A DNA stretch of 64,000 bases from MPNP01 sp965221445 (GTDB lineage Bacteria > Pseudomonadota > Alphaproteobacteria > Rhodobacterales > Rhodobacteraceae): assembly GCA_965221445.1 (NCBI GenBank), contig CBDCSF010000013.1:248001-312000 (forward strand). The letters are read 5' to 3'. Made by a program: the position numbers and the translations under genes. Under the pieces are notes generated by a model. It had not been told where the DNA came from, did no database searches, and worked only from the letters and a program-made list of their open reading frames with translations. Below are positions 52,096 to 61,297 of this stretch, piece after piece. Every line of letters starts with the position of its first letter. Position 1 is the first letter of the stretch.

Positions 52096-55000
52096 TCAGC
52101 TACAACCTGTAGTTGCACCACAAACTGTGCAGACCATACAGGTCCCACTTCTAATCAATGAATAGTTACCACAGGAATTACATACATCACCACTATAATT
52201 TGGTGATGTGTTACCCTTTGAAGTCGGTGGACTGGCAAAGTCAGACATGGAAATTACCTCGGCGGAGGCTCTCACAGGTTCACTTGAACCTATTTCCGTT
52301 GCATCCATAGATCTGATGTAACCGGCAGAACCTCCTTCATTGACAATCATGGTATCATCAACTGATTCCTGCAAAACACTCTTGACATTAGCCAAGTCTT
52401 CCCGTTCCAGATAACTCACTGCAAGTTCCCTGAAAATATAATCCAGAATCGATCGTGAGTTTTTAATCGTAGAGTTACCTATGACCATACCTGCAGGTTC
52501 AAATCTTGTTCCCACAAAGGCTTCAACAAACACTTCAAGTGGTACGCCATATTGCAAACCAAGCGATACTGCAATGGCAAAATTATTCATCATGGCACCG
52601 AAACTTGCACCTTCTTTATGCATATCAATGAAGATCTCGCCTAGTGCACCATTTTCATACTCACCTGTTCTGAGGTAAACCTTATGTCCGCCAACAGTCG
52701 CTTTTTGAGTATATCCCTTTCGCCTGTTGCTAAGTTTCCTCCGTTTACCGACAAGTTTTTCAGAGAGGTTCAGTACACGCGTTGTTTGATCAACACTTTC
52801 ATCCTTAACCAATTCCAGAATTTCCTCACTGCCTTCCAATATGGTAGACAGAGGTTGGCTAAGTTTGGAACCATCCCGGTAAAGTGCTACAGCCTTCAAA
52901 CCCAAATTCCATGACAGATCGTAAGCAGACTTACAATCATCAACGGTGGCAGTTGTTGGCATATTGATCGTTTTTGAAATAGCACCGGAAATAAAGCTTT
53001 GAGCAGCAGCTACCATTCTTATATGGCTGTTTACGCTTAAGCTTCTGATACCTTTTTTGCCATTGGGATTGGCGCAATCAAAAACCGGGAGATCCTTGTT
53101 TTCCAGATGGGGAGCACCCTCCACTGTCTTGGCACCACAAATATATTCATTGGCTTCTTCAATTTGGTTGTGGGTGAACCCCAATGCAGTCAATAAATCA
53201 AAACCTTCCTGCTGGATCCTATCAAGTTCAATACCGAGTTCCTTCACACAAAAACCCATGCCAAAGCGTTCAGGAGTAAAAACAAACCGTATATCAACAA
53301 AGGAGGAGAGATCCTCTTCAATCTTCTTCAATTCCTCTTTTCGGAATCCCTTGTCATGCAACGTTTCCCGATTGATATGTGGTGCACCTTCCAAGGTTGC
53401 TCTTCCAACTGTGTAATCGACAATGTCCTTGATTTGGTATTCGGAATATCCCAGCATTTCGAGTGCCTTGGGTACAGACTGGTTAACGATTTGAAAATAG
53501 CCACCACCAGCCAGCGTCTTAATTTTGACCAAGGCAAAATCAGGTTCAATTCCATTGGTATCACAGTCCATAACAAACCCAATTGTACCAGTAGGCGCAA
53601 TAACTGATACCTGGGCATTTCTGTATCCGTATTTATTCCCCAGGTCCAAGGAAGCATCCCAGGCCTCCTGAGCCTTTTCTACAATTTCTGGATGTGGGCA
53701 TTCAGTCATCACAAGGGGTACGGGTTTTATCTTTAATCCTTCATAACCGGAAGTGCCTCCATAGGCAGCTCGTCGGTGATTTCTGATAACTCGTAACATT
53801 TCTCCAGAATTTTCTTCATAGCCTTCAAAGGCACCTAACTCCATGGCCATTTCGGCTGAAGTTCGATAACTTAAACCAGTCAGAAGTGCTGTAATCGCTC
53901 CACAGGTAGCCCTACCCTTAATTGAATCATACGGGATTCCCATATGCATCAGGAGGCCACCCAAATTGGCATAACCCAACCCAAGGGTTCTGAACCTGTA
54001 GGAGAGATCAGCAATTATCTTGGACGGAAACTGCGCCATGAAAACGGAAATTTCCAGTACAATTGTAAAGAGCCTGGTTACATGCTCAAACTCTCTGGTA
54101 TCAAATTGCCCGTTGCGAAAGAATTTCAGTAAATTCAAGGATGCAAGATTACAGGCCGTATCGTCAAGGAACATGTACTCCGAGCATGGATTGGAAGCCC
54201 TGATCGGGCCACTGTTTGGACAGGTATGCCAAGAATTGATAGTGTCATGGTATTGAACACCGGGATCGGCACAGGCCCAAGCTGTTTGGCCCACCTGGTT
54301 CCAGAGATCAGCAGCTTTTACTTTTCTTGCCACTTCCCCACTGGTTCGATATTTTAATTCCCAGTCCTGATCGTTTCTTACTGCCTCCATGAATCCATCG
54401 GTAACCCGGATGGAGTTATTGGAATTCTGACCTGATACCGTTGCGTAACCTTCGGATTGCCAACCTGTATCAATCTCAGCAAAATCAATTGAAGTATAGC
54501 CCTGTTTGGCAAACTGAATGATCCTCGCAATGAATCCTTCCGGGACCATAGCTTCCTTGGCTTCAACCATAGCCTTTCGCAGGTCTTTGTTAATCTGTGG
54601 GTCGCATGCCTTCAACCGAGGGAGATCGGAAGAGTTGACTGCATCAAAGATTTTATTCAGATTTTTGGAAATAATTCTTGATCCGGCAACCAAGGAAGCA
54701 ACCTTATGTTCTTCCTTTTCTTTCCAGTTAATGAATTCCTCAATATCCGGGTGATCAATATCACAAATCACCATCTTGGCTGCCCGTCGAGTTGTTCCAC
54801 CCGATTTAATGGCACCCGCTGCACTGTCCCCGATATTCAGAAAACTCATCAATCCACTGGACTTTCCCCCGCTTTCAAGAGGTTCATTGGCAGCTCTGAT
54901 ATTCGAGAAGTTGGTACCGGTACCAGAACCAAACTTGAAAAGCCTTGCTTCCCGTGACCATAAATCCATTATCCCGCCTTCATTGACAAGATCATCCTCC

Positions 55001-55614
55001 ACTGACTGGATAAAACAGGCATGAGGCTGCGGTCTGTAATAGGAACTATCTGATTTGTTTATATTGCGGGTGGCTTCATCTACATAGTAATGTCCCTGCC
55101 CTGCACGTGAAATCCCATAAGCCCAATGAATACCGGTATTGAACCACTGCGGCGAATTGGGTGCTCCTCGCTGGGTCGCGAGGATATACCTCATTTCGTC
55201 AAAGAATGCCTGCGCATCTTCCTCCGATGAAAAATAATTGCCTTTCCAGCCCCAATATGTCCAGGCGCCTGCCAATCGGTCAAATACCTGCTTGGCTGAT
55301 TTTTCAGGTCCATATCTTTCGTCCTCGGGAACTTTTTTCAATCCCTCCGGATCAGCTTCACTCGGCTGGAGAAAATCTGGAATTCCAGGTTCATCTTTTT
55401 TACGCAGGCAAAGTGGAACACCCGCCTTGCGGAAATATTTCTCAGCCAGAACATCAACCGCGTTTTGGCTCCAGTTTTTTGGCGCTTCTATTCCTTTAGT
55501 TGAAAAGACCGCCTTACCGCTTGGATCTGAAATAAGTGAATTCACTTTTGTAAATTCTATTCCCTGATATGGGCTCGCATTTTTTTCGGTAAAATACCTC
55601 GTTATCTTCACCAC
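52096..55614 (-). CDS. nrdJ: Vitamin B12-dependent (class II) ribonucleotide reductase
   Basis: Adenosylcobalamin-dependent enzyme that makes deoxynucleotides without oxygen dependence, 1172 residues. Substrate-site and radical-site features include NSPQWFNTGIHWAYG near 145, ACFIQSVEDDLVNEGGIMDL, FGSGTGTNFSNIRA, SNPCSEYMFLDDTACNLASL, and APTGTIGFVMDCDTNGIEPD. The C-terminal 30 residues carry several Cys (NSCGNYSL, CMVCTVCG), the redox tail. It fits the corrinoid-using character of the window. Tandem NrdR-like boxes lie upstream. The ATG at 55614 follows an AT-rich leader. Confidence 0.97.
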   Translation of the reverse strand: MVKITRYFTEKNASPYQGIEFTKVNSLISDPSGKAVFSTKGIEAPKNWSQNAVDVLAEKYFRKAGVPLCLRKKDEPGIPDFLQPSEADPEGLKKVPEDERYGPEKSAKQVFDRLAGAWTYWGWKGNYFSSEEDAQAFFDEMRYILATQRGAPNSPQWFNTGIHWAYGISRAGQGHYYVDEATRNINKSDSSYYRPQPHACFIQSVEDDLVNEGGIMDLWSREARLFKFGSGTGTNFSNIRAANEPLESGGKSSGLMSFLNIGDSAAGAIKSGGTTRRAAKMVICDIDHPDIEEFINWKEKEEHKVASLVAGSRIISKNLNKIFDAVNSSDLPRLKACDPQINKDLRKAMVEAKEAMVPEGFIARIIQFAKQGYTSIDFAEIDTGWQSEGYATVSGQNSNNSIRVTDGFMEAVRNDQDWELKYRTSGEVARKVKAADLWNQVGQTAWACADPGVQYHDTINSWHTCPNSGPIRASNPCSEYMFLDDTACNLASLNLLKFFRNGQFDTREFEHVTRLFTIVLEISVFMAQFPSKIIADLSYRFRTLGLGYANLGGLLMHMGIPYDSIKGRATCGAITALLTGLSYRTSAEMAMELGAFEGYEENSGEMLRVIRNHRRAAYGGTSGYEGLKIKPVPLVMTECPHPEIVEKAQEAWDASLDLGNKYGYRNAQVSVIAPTGTIGFVMDCDTNGIEPDFALVKIKTLAGGGYFQIVNQSVPKALEMLGYSEYQIKDIVDYTVGRATLEGAPHINRETLHDKGFRKEELKKIEEDLSSFVDIRFVFTPERFGMGFCVKELGIELDRIQQEGFDLLTALGFTHNQIEEANEYICGAKTVEGAPHLENKDLPVFDCANPNGKKGIRSLSVNSHIRMVAAAQSFISGAISKTINMPTTATVDDCKSAYDLSWNLGLKAVALYRDGSKLSQPLSTILEGSEEILELVKDESVDQTTRVLNLSEKLVGKRRKLSNRRKGYTQKATVGGHKVYLRTGEYENGALGEIFIDMHKEGASFGAMMNNFAIAVSLGLQYGVPLEVFVEAFVGTRFEPAGMVIGNSTIKNSRSILDYIFRELAVSYLEREDLANVKSVLQESVDDTMIVNEGGSAGYIRSMDATEIGSSEPVRASAEVISMSDFASPPTSKGNTSPNYSGDVCNSCGNYSLIRSGTCMVCTVCGATTGCS

Positions 55615-55652
55615 TTCTAAATCCCCCTCAATTTGGAATTTTTCGCAAAAAA

Positions 55653-55699
55653 ATCCCTTATTTAGTTTTTTTGCCTAGTAATTCTACAATATATAGTGT
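55653..55699. promoter_or_regulatory. Tandem NrdR-box-like operator upstream of nrdJ
   Basis: CTACAATATATAGTGT (55684-55699) matches the NrdR-box consensus ACACWATATATWGTGT at 14 of 16 positions. A weaker box, ATCCCTTATTTAGTTT (55653-55668), matches 11 of 16 and lies exactly 31 bp away, the usual spacing of paired NrdR boxes. They sit 39-85 bp before the start of nrdJ. The regulator gene itself is not in the window. The rest of the 55615-56021 gap (about 400 bp) is AT-rich with no other feature recognised, and I see no cobalamin riboswitch. Confidence 0.6.
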
Positions 55700-56021
55700 T
55701 CAAATGGAATCGAACAAACCGCATTTTTTGCGCTTTGACTCTATTTTGGCAATTTTTTACTTGGGTAAAGAGGAAAAATTGAGAATCGTCCAATGCTGGT
55801 TGAGCAGGTACATTTTTTTCAAATATATTCGGGGTTTGAGTTCAAAAAAACTTTTCCACACATTTGCACCGAAATTAACAATTATATTGCTAAATCTATC
55901 TCTAAAGAATCAGTAAATTGATGGTAAATTAAGTGCTGATGCCTCAAATGAATTTTTTAATCTGGAAAAAACGAATCAGAATCGAACTGTTTAGGAACTT
56001 AATCAGTTACCTGTCATTGGG

Positions 56022-56098
56022 TGGTCGGGGTGATTGGATTCGAACCAACGACCTACAGTTCCCAAAACTGTTGCGCTACCAGGCTGCGCTACACCCCG
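56022..56098 (-). tRNA. tRNA-Pro (anticodon UGG)
   Basis: A complete cloverleaf of 77 nt on the minus strand: acceptor CGGGGTG pairs with CACCCCG, the D-arm is in GTAGCGCAGCCTGGTAGCGC, the anticodon stem ACAGT/ACTGT encloses TTTGGGA (anticodon TGG), and the T arm contains GGTTCGAATCC. CCA is encoded. It lies between nrdJ and the DUF192 gene. Confidence 0.95.
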
Positions 56099-56128
56099 AT
56101 TATCCTTGGTGTAATTAAAGTTCTAAAT

Positions 56129-56611
56129 TCAAAGATTACAAGCCCATGCTGCCAAATCGGATTTAATTCTGGGATGACGCATAATATCGCCCTCACTGAT
56201 ACCTAGTCTTTTGGCCAATCCTCCATTGATTTCCAGCACAAAGGAAACATTTCTCCCTCCAAAATATGTTGTGGTTGACAATGGTTCTGCCTGGTGGTTG
56301 ATATCGGTTATGGTACCAGTTTTATCAACAAAAAGCATATCAAGAGGAATTAGGGTGTCTTTCATCCAGAAATTTGCTGGACCTGGTTGTTTGAATACAA
56401 ATAACATGCCCTGTGATACACCAAGGACCTCCCTTCCCATCAGGCCTTGTTGATGCATTTTTGGTGTATCTGCAATTTCAACCTTGAAGCGAGCCTTGCC
56501 CCAGTCCCCCTTTATCTCCACAAGATTGTCACTGCAATCTGCCCCAAGGGTTAAAGGTACAAAACTTGCCATGAAAGCCATGATGAGGATAATCTGAAAT
56601 TTATATAACAT
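56129..56611 (-). CDS. DUF192 family exported protein
   Basis: About 160 residues from ATG 56611, which gives a signal peptide YKFQIILIMAFMASFVPLTL followed by GADC, possibly a lipoprotein-like or Sec cleavage site. The mature domain (FKVEIADTPKMHQQGLMGRE, PGPANFWMKDTLIPLDMLFV, VSFVLEINGGLAKRLGI) is the DUF192 fold, small periplasmic beta-barrel proteins of unclear function. The ATG lies 15 bp after the pdxH stop, so the two are likely co-transcribed. Confidence 0.88.
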   Translation of the reverse strand: MLYKFQIILIMAFMASFVPLTLGADCSDNLVEIKGDWGKARFKVEIADTPKMHQQGLMGREVLGVSQGMLFVFKQPGPANFWMKDTLIPLDMLFVDKTGTITDINHQAEPLSTTTYFGGRNVSFVLEINGGLAKRLGISEGDIMRHPRIKSDLAAWACNL

Positions 56612-56625
56612 TTGTCGATTTATTA

Positions 56626-57240
56626 TCAGGGATATAGTCGGATTGCTTCCCATTTTGAGTTCTCCCTGCTCCAAACCCACCTTATCCGATCATGGATACG
56701 AAACTTGCCCTCACTCCAAAATTCTATTTCGGAAGGAATTATGCGGTATCCACCCCAGAATTCGGGCCTAGGTGGGGAAGTTCCTAACTTCAGCGTAATT
56801 TTTGCAACAGATTTCAACAAATGATTTCTGGATGGGAGAATAGCCGATTGTCTTGAGGCCCATGCACCATATCGGCTTTCAAGTGGACGGGAATGAAAAT
56901 ATTCGTCGGATTTTTCTTGCTCCAGAAATTCAGCCCTACCTTTAACCCGAGTCTGTCGCTTTAATGTCCTCCAATGAAGGGAAAATGCCACTTCCGAACA
57001 ATGAGAGATTTCTTCTCCTTTTTTACTTTTATAATTGGTAAAAAAAATAAATCCCCTTTGATCAATTTCCTTCAACAGGACCATACGGACGTTTGGTTTT
57101 CCTTCCTGGTCCGAGGTTGCCAGAGCCATCGCATTATGATCTGGAATTTTTTTTGATTGTGCATAGTCAAGCCAATCCTGCACAAGTGATAAGGGTGTTT
57201 CTCCTTCCCCAAGACTAGATTTCATGCATGCATCCCCCAT
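56626..57240 (-). CDS. pdxH: Pyridoxamine 5'-phosphate oxidase
   Basis: FMN-dependent oxidase that makes pyridoxal 5'-phosphate. Motifs: MALATSDQEGKPNVRMVLLK, FTNYKSKKGEEI, SLHWRTLKRQTRVKGRAEFL, SRPLESRYGAWASRQS and the C-terminal WEAIRLYP, which is diagnostic. Longer in-frame starts reach 57306 but would add an atypical hydrophobic stretch. I chose the ATG at 57240; the ATG at 57225 is equally possible and has a GGGG upstream. Divergent from fabI. Confidence 0.95.
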   Translation of the reverse strand: MGDACMKSSLGEGETPLSLVQDWLDYAQSKKIPDHNAMALATSDQEGKPNVRMVLLKEIDQRGFIFFTNYKSKKGEEISHCSEVAFSLHWRTLKRQTRVKGRAEFLEQEKSDEYFHSRPLESRYGAWASRQSAILPSRNHLLKSVAKITLKLGTSPPRPEFWGGYRIIPSEIEFWSEGKFRIHDRIRWVWSRENSKWEAIRLYP

Positions 57241-57361
57241 TTTCTGCCAGTTGATACCGACTGGACCTTTAACAATAAAAAGTATTACCCAAATTGCATA
57301 TAACAATTTAATTTCTAGAATATACTTCTATGAATGATAACCAAAAGTTGGGGTTTAGTTT

Positions 57362-58174
57362 ATGAAATTAATGGACGGTAAACGTGGGCTTATCATGGGA
57401 GTGGCCAATGACAAGTCCATCGCTTGGGGTATTGCAAAGGCATGCCATAAGCATGGAGCGTCATTAGCTTTTTCATACCAGAATGAAATCTTCCACAAGC
57501 GAGTTGCTCCCTTGGTTGAATCTATAGGTTCCGAGTACATGATACAGTGTGATGTTGCTGACTCCAATTCCTTGGACAATCTATTTGAAGAATTGGAAAA
57601 ATCCTGGGGTGGATTGGATTTTGTTGTCCATGCAATAGGGTTTTCGGACAAGAACGAATTGCGAGGGAGGTATGTTGATATCTCGCAGGAGAATTTCACT
57701 ATGTCCATGGACATTTCTGTCTACTCATTTACAGCTGTTGCTAAAAGGGCCGAAAAGCTTATGCCGGAAGGTGGATCCCTCCTTACCATGACCTACTACG
57801 GAGCTGAAAAAGTTATGCCCCACTATAATGTGATGGGTGTTGCTAAAGCTGCTTTAGAAGCTTCAGTCCGATATCTGGCAGCTGATTTGGGTGGCAAGCA
57901 AATCCGGGTCAATGCAATTTCTGCAGGTACCATAAAAACCTTGGCTGCCTCGGGTATTGGCGATTTCAGGTATATTCTGAAATGGAACGAGTTGAACTCT
58001 CCCCTGCAAAGAAATATTACAACCGAAGATGTCGGTAATTCTGCACTTTACCTGCTTTCCGATCTGGGTAAATCAGTCACTGGCGAAATCCTGCACGTCG
58101 ATTCTGGATATCATGTCGTTGGCATGAAAAGGGTCGACGCCCCTGATATAGACAAAGTTACAGGAAGAAATTAG
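57362..58174 (+). CDS. fabI: Enoyl-[acyl-carrier-protein] reductase (NADH)
   Basis: Final reductive step of fatty-acid elongation, 270 residues. The cofactor loop is GLIMGVANDKSIAWGIAKAC, the CDVAD stretch and VVHAIGFSDK follow, and the catalytic Tyr-x6-Lys is YNVMGVAKAALE. The SDR-type fold of the triclosan-sensitive FabI class, with the typical AGTIKTLAASGI loop. Start ATG with a weak ribosome site. Two base pairs separate it from gpt. Confidence 0.96.
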   Translation: MKLMDGKRGLIMGVANDKSIAWGIAKACHKHGASLAFSYQNEIFHKRVAPLVESIGSEYMIQCDVADSNSLDNLFEELEKSWGGLDFVVHAIGFSDKNELRGRYVDISQENFTMSMDISVYSFTAVAKRAEKLMPEGGSLLTMTYYGAEKVMPHYNVMGVAKAALEASVRYLAADLGGKQIRVNAISAGTIKTLAASGIGDFRYILKWNELNSPLQRNITTEDVGNSALYLLSDLGKSVTGEILHVDSGYHVVGMKRVDAPDIDKVTGRN

Positions 58175-58176
58175 GT

Positions 58177-58680
58177 ATGAATGTATTACCACACGAAAAG
58201 GGATTCCACGTTAGTTGGGATCAGGTTCATAGAGACTCCCGAGCCCTTGCCTGGCGATTGGATAATTTTGAAAAAGAAAAAAGAACTTGGAACGCAATCA
58301 TCTCGATTACCAGGGGCGGCTTGACTCCAGCCATGATTATTGCACGGGAATTGGATATCAGGACTGTCGATACAATTTCCATCAGATGTTATGAGCACAA
58401 AGATATTGGCAAACCCGAAATTCTAAAAATGCCAAACCCTGAAATCCCGAAGGATTCAAAAGACATTTTGGTTATTGATGATTTGGTTGATACCGGAACA
58501 ACCTTAAAAGTAGTCAGGGAACTATATCCCAAGGCAACCTATTCAACTGTCTATGCTAAGCCAGAGGGCAAACCGCTTGTAGATGTTTATATCACTGAGG
58601 TAAGCCAGGACACCTGGATTTATTTTCCATGGGATATGGCCCTGCAATACCAGGTTCCCTATCGTGAGATCAAAGGGTAG
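58177..58680 (+). CDS. gpt: Xanthine-guanine phosphoribosyltransferase
   Basis: Purine-salvage enzyme, 167 residues. The PRPP motif is ILVIDDLVDTGTTLKVV near residue 105; WNAIISITRGGLTPAMIIAR supplies the purine-site loop. The typical Gpt length and the VSWDQVHRDSRALAWRL N-terminus agree with the E. coli enzyme. Encoded 2 bp after fabI, so co-transcribed; with guaA and purB it adds purine metabolism to the window. Confidence 0.93.
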   Translation: MNVLPHEKGFHVSWDQVHRDSRALAWRLDNFEKEKRTWNAIISITRGGLTPAMIIARELDIRTVDTISIRCYEHKDIGKPEILKMPNPEIPKDSKDILVIDDLVDTGTTLKVVRELYPKATYSTVYAKPEGKPLVDVYITEVSQDTWIYFPWDMALQYQVPYREIKG

Positions 58681-58688
58681 TATAATTT

Positions 58689-58713
58689 AGGGCAATGAGT
58701 TTTCGATTGCCCT
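58689..58713 (+). terminator. Hairpin downstream of gpt
   Basis: AGGGCAAT and ATTGCCCT form an 8-bp perfect stem around a 9-nt loop shortly after gpt. No T-run follows, so termination is uncertain. Confidence 0.45.
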
Positions 58714-58771
58714 TGTCAACAAGGGTGTAGTGACTTTTACAATATTAAATTAATACTCCTATCTAAATTTT

Positions 58772-60094
58772 ATGCTTGAACGTTATTCTCTTCCTGAAAT
58801 AACCAAAATCTGGTCTGATCAATTCAGGTTGGAAACCTGGTTTGATATTGAAGCCCATGCTTGTGATGCCCGGGTCGAATTAGGAGAACTGGACGAGGAT
58901 TCAGTTAAGGCAATATGGGCAGCAAAACCAAAGTCTTTTGATGTAGCCAGGATCAAGGAAATTGAGGATCAGATCCATCACGAATCGCTTGCTTTCCAAA
59001 CGTATGTTGAGGAAATCACGAGTACGAGGGGCAAAGGTATCTTTCATAGCGGTTTGACATCTTCTGATGTTTTGGATACCTGCTTTAATGTTCAACTTAA
59101 AGAAGCCTCGGAAATTATCATTGCCAAATTAGGTTTGTTGGCAGCTGAATTTAAAAGACTTGCCTTTGAGAACAAATTTACCCCTTGTGTAGGTCGTAGC
59201 CATGGCATCCATGGAGAACCAATTACATTCGGTTTAAAAATGCTTCGTGCTTTTGCTGAAACCCATCGCAATATCACCAGGATGGAAAACGCCAGGATGG
59301 AAATTTCTGTTGGTATGATATCAGGTGCAATGGGTACCTATGCAACCATTAATCCTGCTGTTGAACAGTATGTATGTTCACAGATGGGTTTGGAGCCTGA
59401 AACCATTTCCTCCCAAATCGTTCCAAGGGACCGCCATGCCATGTTTTTTTCAACCCTGGGAGTAGTAGCTGCCTCTCTGGAGAGAATTTCAGTGGAGTTA
59501 CGTCAATTGCAAATTACCGAAATTGGCGAAATCGAGGAATCCTTCAAAACCAAACAAAAAGGGTCTTCGGCAATGCCGCACAAGAAGAATCCTATCAAGT
59601 TGGAAAATGTAACAGGTCTATCGAGGTTAATTCAAACCTACGTATCTGCAGCATTGGGAAACGTATCCCTTTGGCAGGAAAGGGACATGTCCCATTCCTC
59701 TGTAGAACGAGCATTGGGTCCAGATACTACAATAACCCTTGATTTCGCTATCCACCGTTTGACAGGTATTTTAAGGGAATTGAAGGTTAAATCCGACCAG
59801 ATGACCTCAAACCTCGAAAAACTTAGCGGTATTATCCATTCACATAGAATTATGATTGCCTTGACTGATAAAGGAATGCCCAAGGACGAAGCCTATCGGC
59901 TGGTTCAGAAAGCATCATTCGAGGGTATTGAAACTAAATCGAATCTTTTGAAGATTTTACTGGAAGATCAGCGGGTTCTCAATTTGATCACTGAAAGTGA
60001 ACTTTCAGATCTTTTCGACCCAAACTTTTTCCAGAAAGAAATTGATGGCATTTACCGGCGTGTTCTTAAAACCACCAAGGCAGACGATGAGTAA
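58772..60094 (+). CDS. purB: Adenylosuccinate lyase
   Basis: Purine-synthesis lyase used twice in the pathway, 440 residues. SGLTSSDVLDTCFNVQL, GRSHGIHGEPITFGLK and the fumarase-superfamily signature GSSAMPHKKNPIKLENVTG (near residue 265) are all present, the last carrying the catalytic serine loop. N-terminus LERYSLPEITKIWSDQFRLE is standard. It lies beside the zeta-inhibitor gene, the common alphaproteobacterial arrangement. Confidence 0.97.
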   Translation: MLERYSLPEITKIWSDQFRLETWFDIEAHACDARVELGELDEDSVKAIWAAKPKSFDVARIKEIEDQIHHESLAFQTYVEEITSTRGKGIFHSGLTSSDVLDTCFNVQLKEASEIIIAKLGLLAAEFKRLAFENKFTPCVGRSHGIHGEPITFGLKMLRAFAETHRNITRMENARMEISVGMISGAMGTYATINPAVEQYVCSQMGLEPETISSQIVPRDRHAMFFSTLGVVAASLERISVELRQLQITEIGEIEESFKTKQKGSSAMPHKKNPIKLENVTGLSRLIQTYVSAALGNVSLWQERDMSHSSVERALGPDTTITLDFAIHRLTGILRELKVKSDQMTSNLEKLSGIIHSHRIMIALTDKGMPKDEAYRLVQKASFEGIETKSNLLKILLEDQRVLNLITESELSDLFDPNFFQKEIDGIYRRVLKTTKADDE

Positions 60095-60109
60095 ATTCTC
60101 CAGCTAATA

Positions 60110-60427
60110 TCAGTTAGTTTCTTCCTGGATTTGATTAGCTGCCTCAATAAGACACTCATCGGCTTTCGCCCGAATATCCTTCTCGCTAGCGACACCGTCC
60201 AAATCCTTGCTAACTTTCCTGAAAACATCCTCGAGGCCAGGTTCTTCAAAATCTGATTTGACAACCTCCAAAGCATAGGCTGAAGCATTTTCACCGGACA
60301 ATCCCAATTTCTCAGCTGCCCACAATCCCAATAGTTTGTTAGCTCTTGCCTGGGCTTTGAATGCCGTCTCTTCATCAAAAGCAAATTTTGATTCAAATGC
60401 TTTTTGTCTGTCTTTGAATGTATTCAT
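60110..60427 (-). CDS. DUF1476 protein, F1-ATPase inhibitor (zeta subunit)
   Basis: 105 residues. The N-terminal inhibitory helix FKDRQKAFESKFAFDEETAF and the following ARANKLLGLWAAEKLGLSG are the hallmark of the alphaproteobacterial zeta subunit, which blocks ATP hydrolysis by the F1 motor; later EVVKSDFEEPGLEDVFRKV fits the four-helix fold. Convergent with purB. Confidence 0.93.
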   Translation of the reverse strand: MNTFKDRQKAFESKFAFDEETAFKAQARANKLLGLWAAEKLGLSGENASAYALEVVKSDFEEPGLEDVFRKVSKDLDGVASEKDIRAKADECLIEAANQIQEETN

Positions 60428-60562
60428 TAAACAATCTTTCCTGAATTGAATTTTATAAAGCCGAAAGCTCCGCTATGCTGACGTTCTCCTAACACTAAGC
60501 AAGGTGAAATTACGTCAAATTTCAATAGGACTCTGAAATAATTTTAGTGTTTAACAAAAATT

Positions 60563-61228
60563 TTATGAAGGCCTTAGATCTGTGAGCGTGCGTGCAAGAT
60601 CACCAAATCCGGTAAATCTTCTTTCGTAATCTAGTTCCAGATGATCAGCATATTCTCTTGCCAATTCGGTTAAAGTATCATCTTCAGTTTGAGCCAGATA
60701 AACCAGCTTGGTGTAATTACCAAAATATACATCCTTCAACTCTGGATGTTTATCCAGACCAAGAGGTTCAATGATAAAGGATTTGAATTGTCTTACCAGG
60801 AAATCGGTCAAATAAAAAGCTGTAATCTCGTTTTCAGCATTTTCGTTAAACTTCTCCACTCCATCATAAAAAGCATAGCAATGAGGCCCAGGAACCATTC
60901 CAATTCCAAGTTCATTACACTTCTTTTTTAACAGTCCACCAGTCCCACAATCTGCGTAAACTACAAAAATGTGGTCAAATTCTTTTTTGAATTTGTTAAC
61001 AGCCTTTTCAACCTCCTGTGGGATTTTATCCGGATACAAATGGAGCTTAGCGGGCAGGCAATGTAGATGAAAATGTTTCCACCCATTAAGCTTGATTAAT
61101 GCAAGAATTTCGGTGGCTAATGCACCACACGCCAAGAGAAGGATCTCTCCACTTTCAGAGAAATCTAATTGAGACTTTGTTTTCAACATTACATAGGAGG
61201 TATGATTGAACTCTTCATTCGACAACAT
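60563..61228 (-). CDS. DUF1638 protein next to the corrinoid gene
   Basis: 221 residues. ILLLACGALATEILALIKL, HLHCLPAKLHLYPDKIPQEV and FVVYADCGTGG with Cys residues that could bind a metal or Fe-S cluster match DUF1638. The family is often encoded with MttB-type methyltransferases and corrinoid proteins; this gene lies 69 bp after such a gene. A corrinoid-handling role is plausible but not established. Confidence 0.85.
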   Translation of the reverse strand: MLSNEEFNHTSYVMLKTKSQLDFSESGEILLLACGALATEILALIKLNGWKHFHLHCLPAKLHLYPDKIPQEVEKAVNKFKKEFDHIFVVYADCGTGGLLKKKCNELGIGMVPGPHCYAFYDGVEKFNENAENEITAFYLTDFLVRQFKSFIIEPLGLDKHPELKDVYFGNYTKLVYLAQTEDDTLTELAREYADHLELDYERRFTGFGDLARTLTDLRPS

Positions 61229-61297
61229 TATCGACCCGTGAATTAAATCTGAAGGGTCGCATAGCGTTTAAATTGAAATCCCCTTTTCTGAAGGTAC

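Noticed and set aside
55615..56021. Cobalamin riboswitch before nrdJ
   Set aside because: I found no B12-box-like core or long structured leader; the NrdR-like boxes explain the conserved-looking part.
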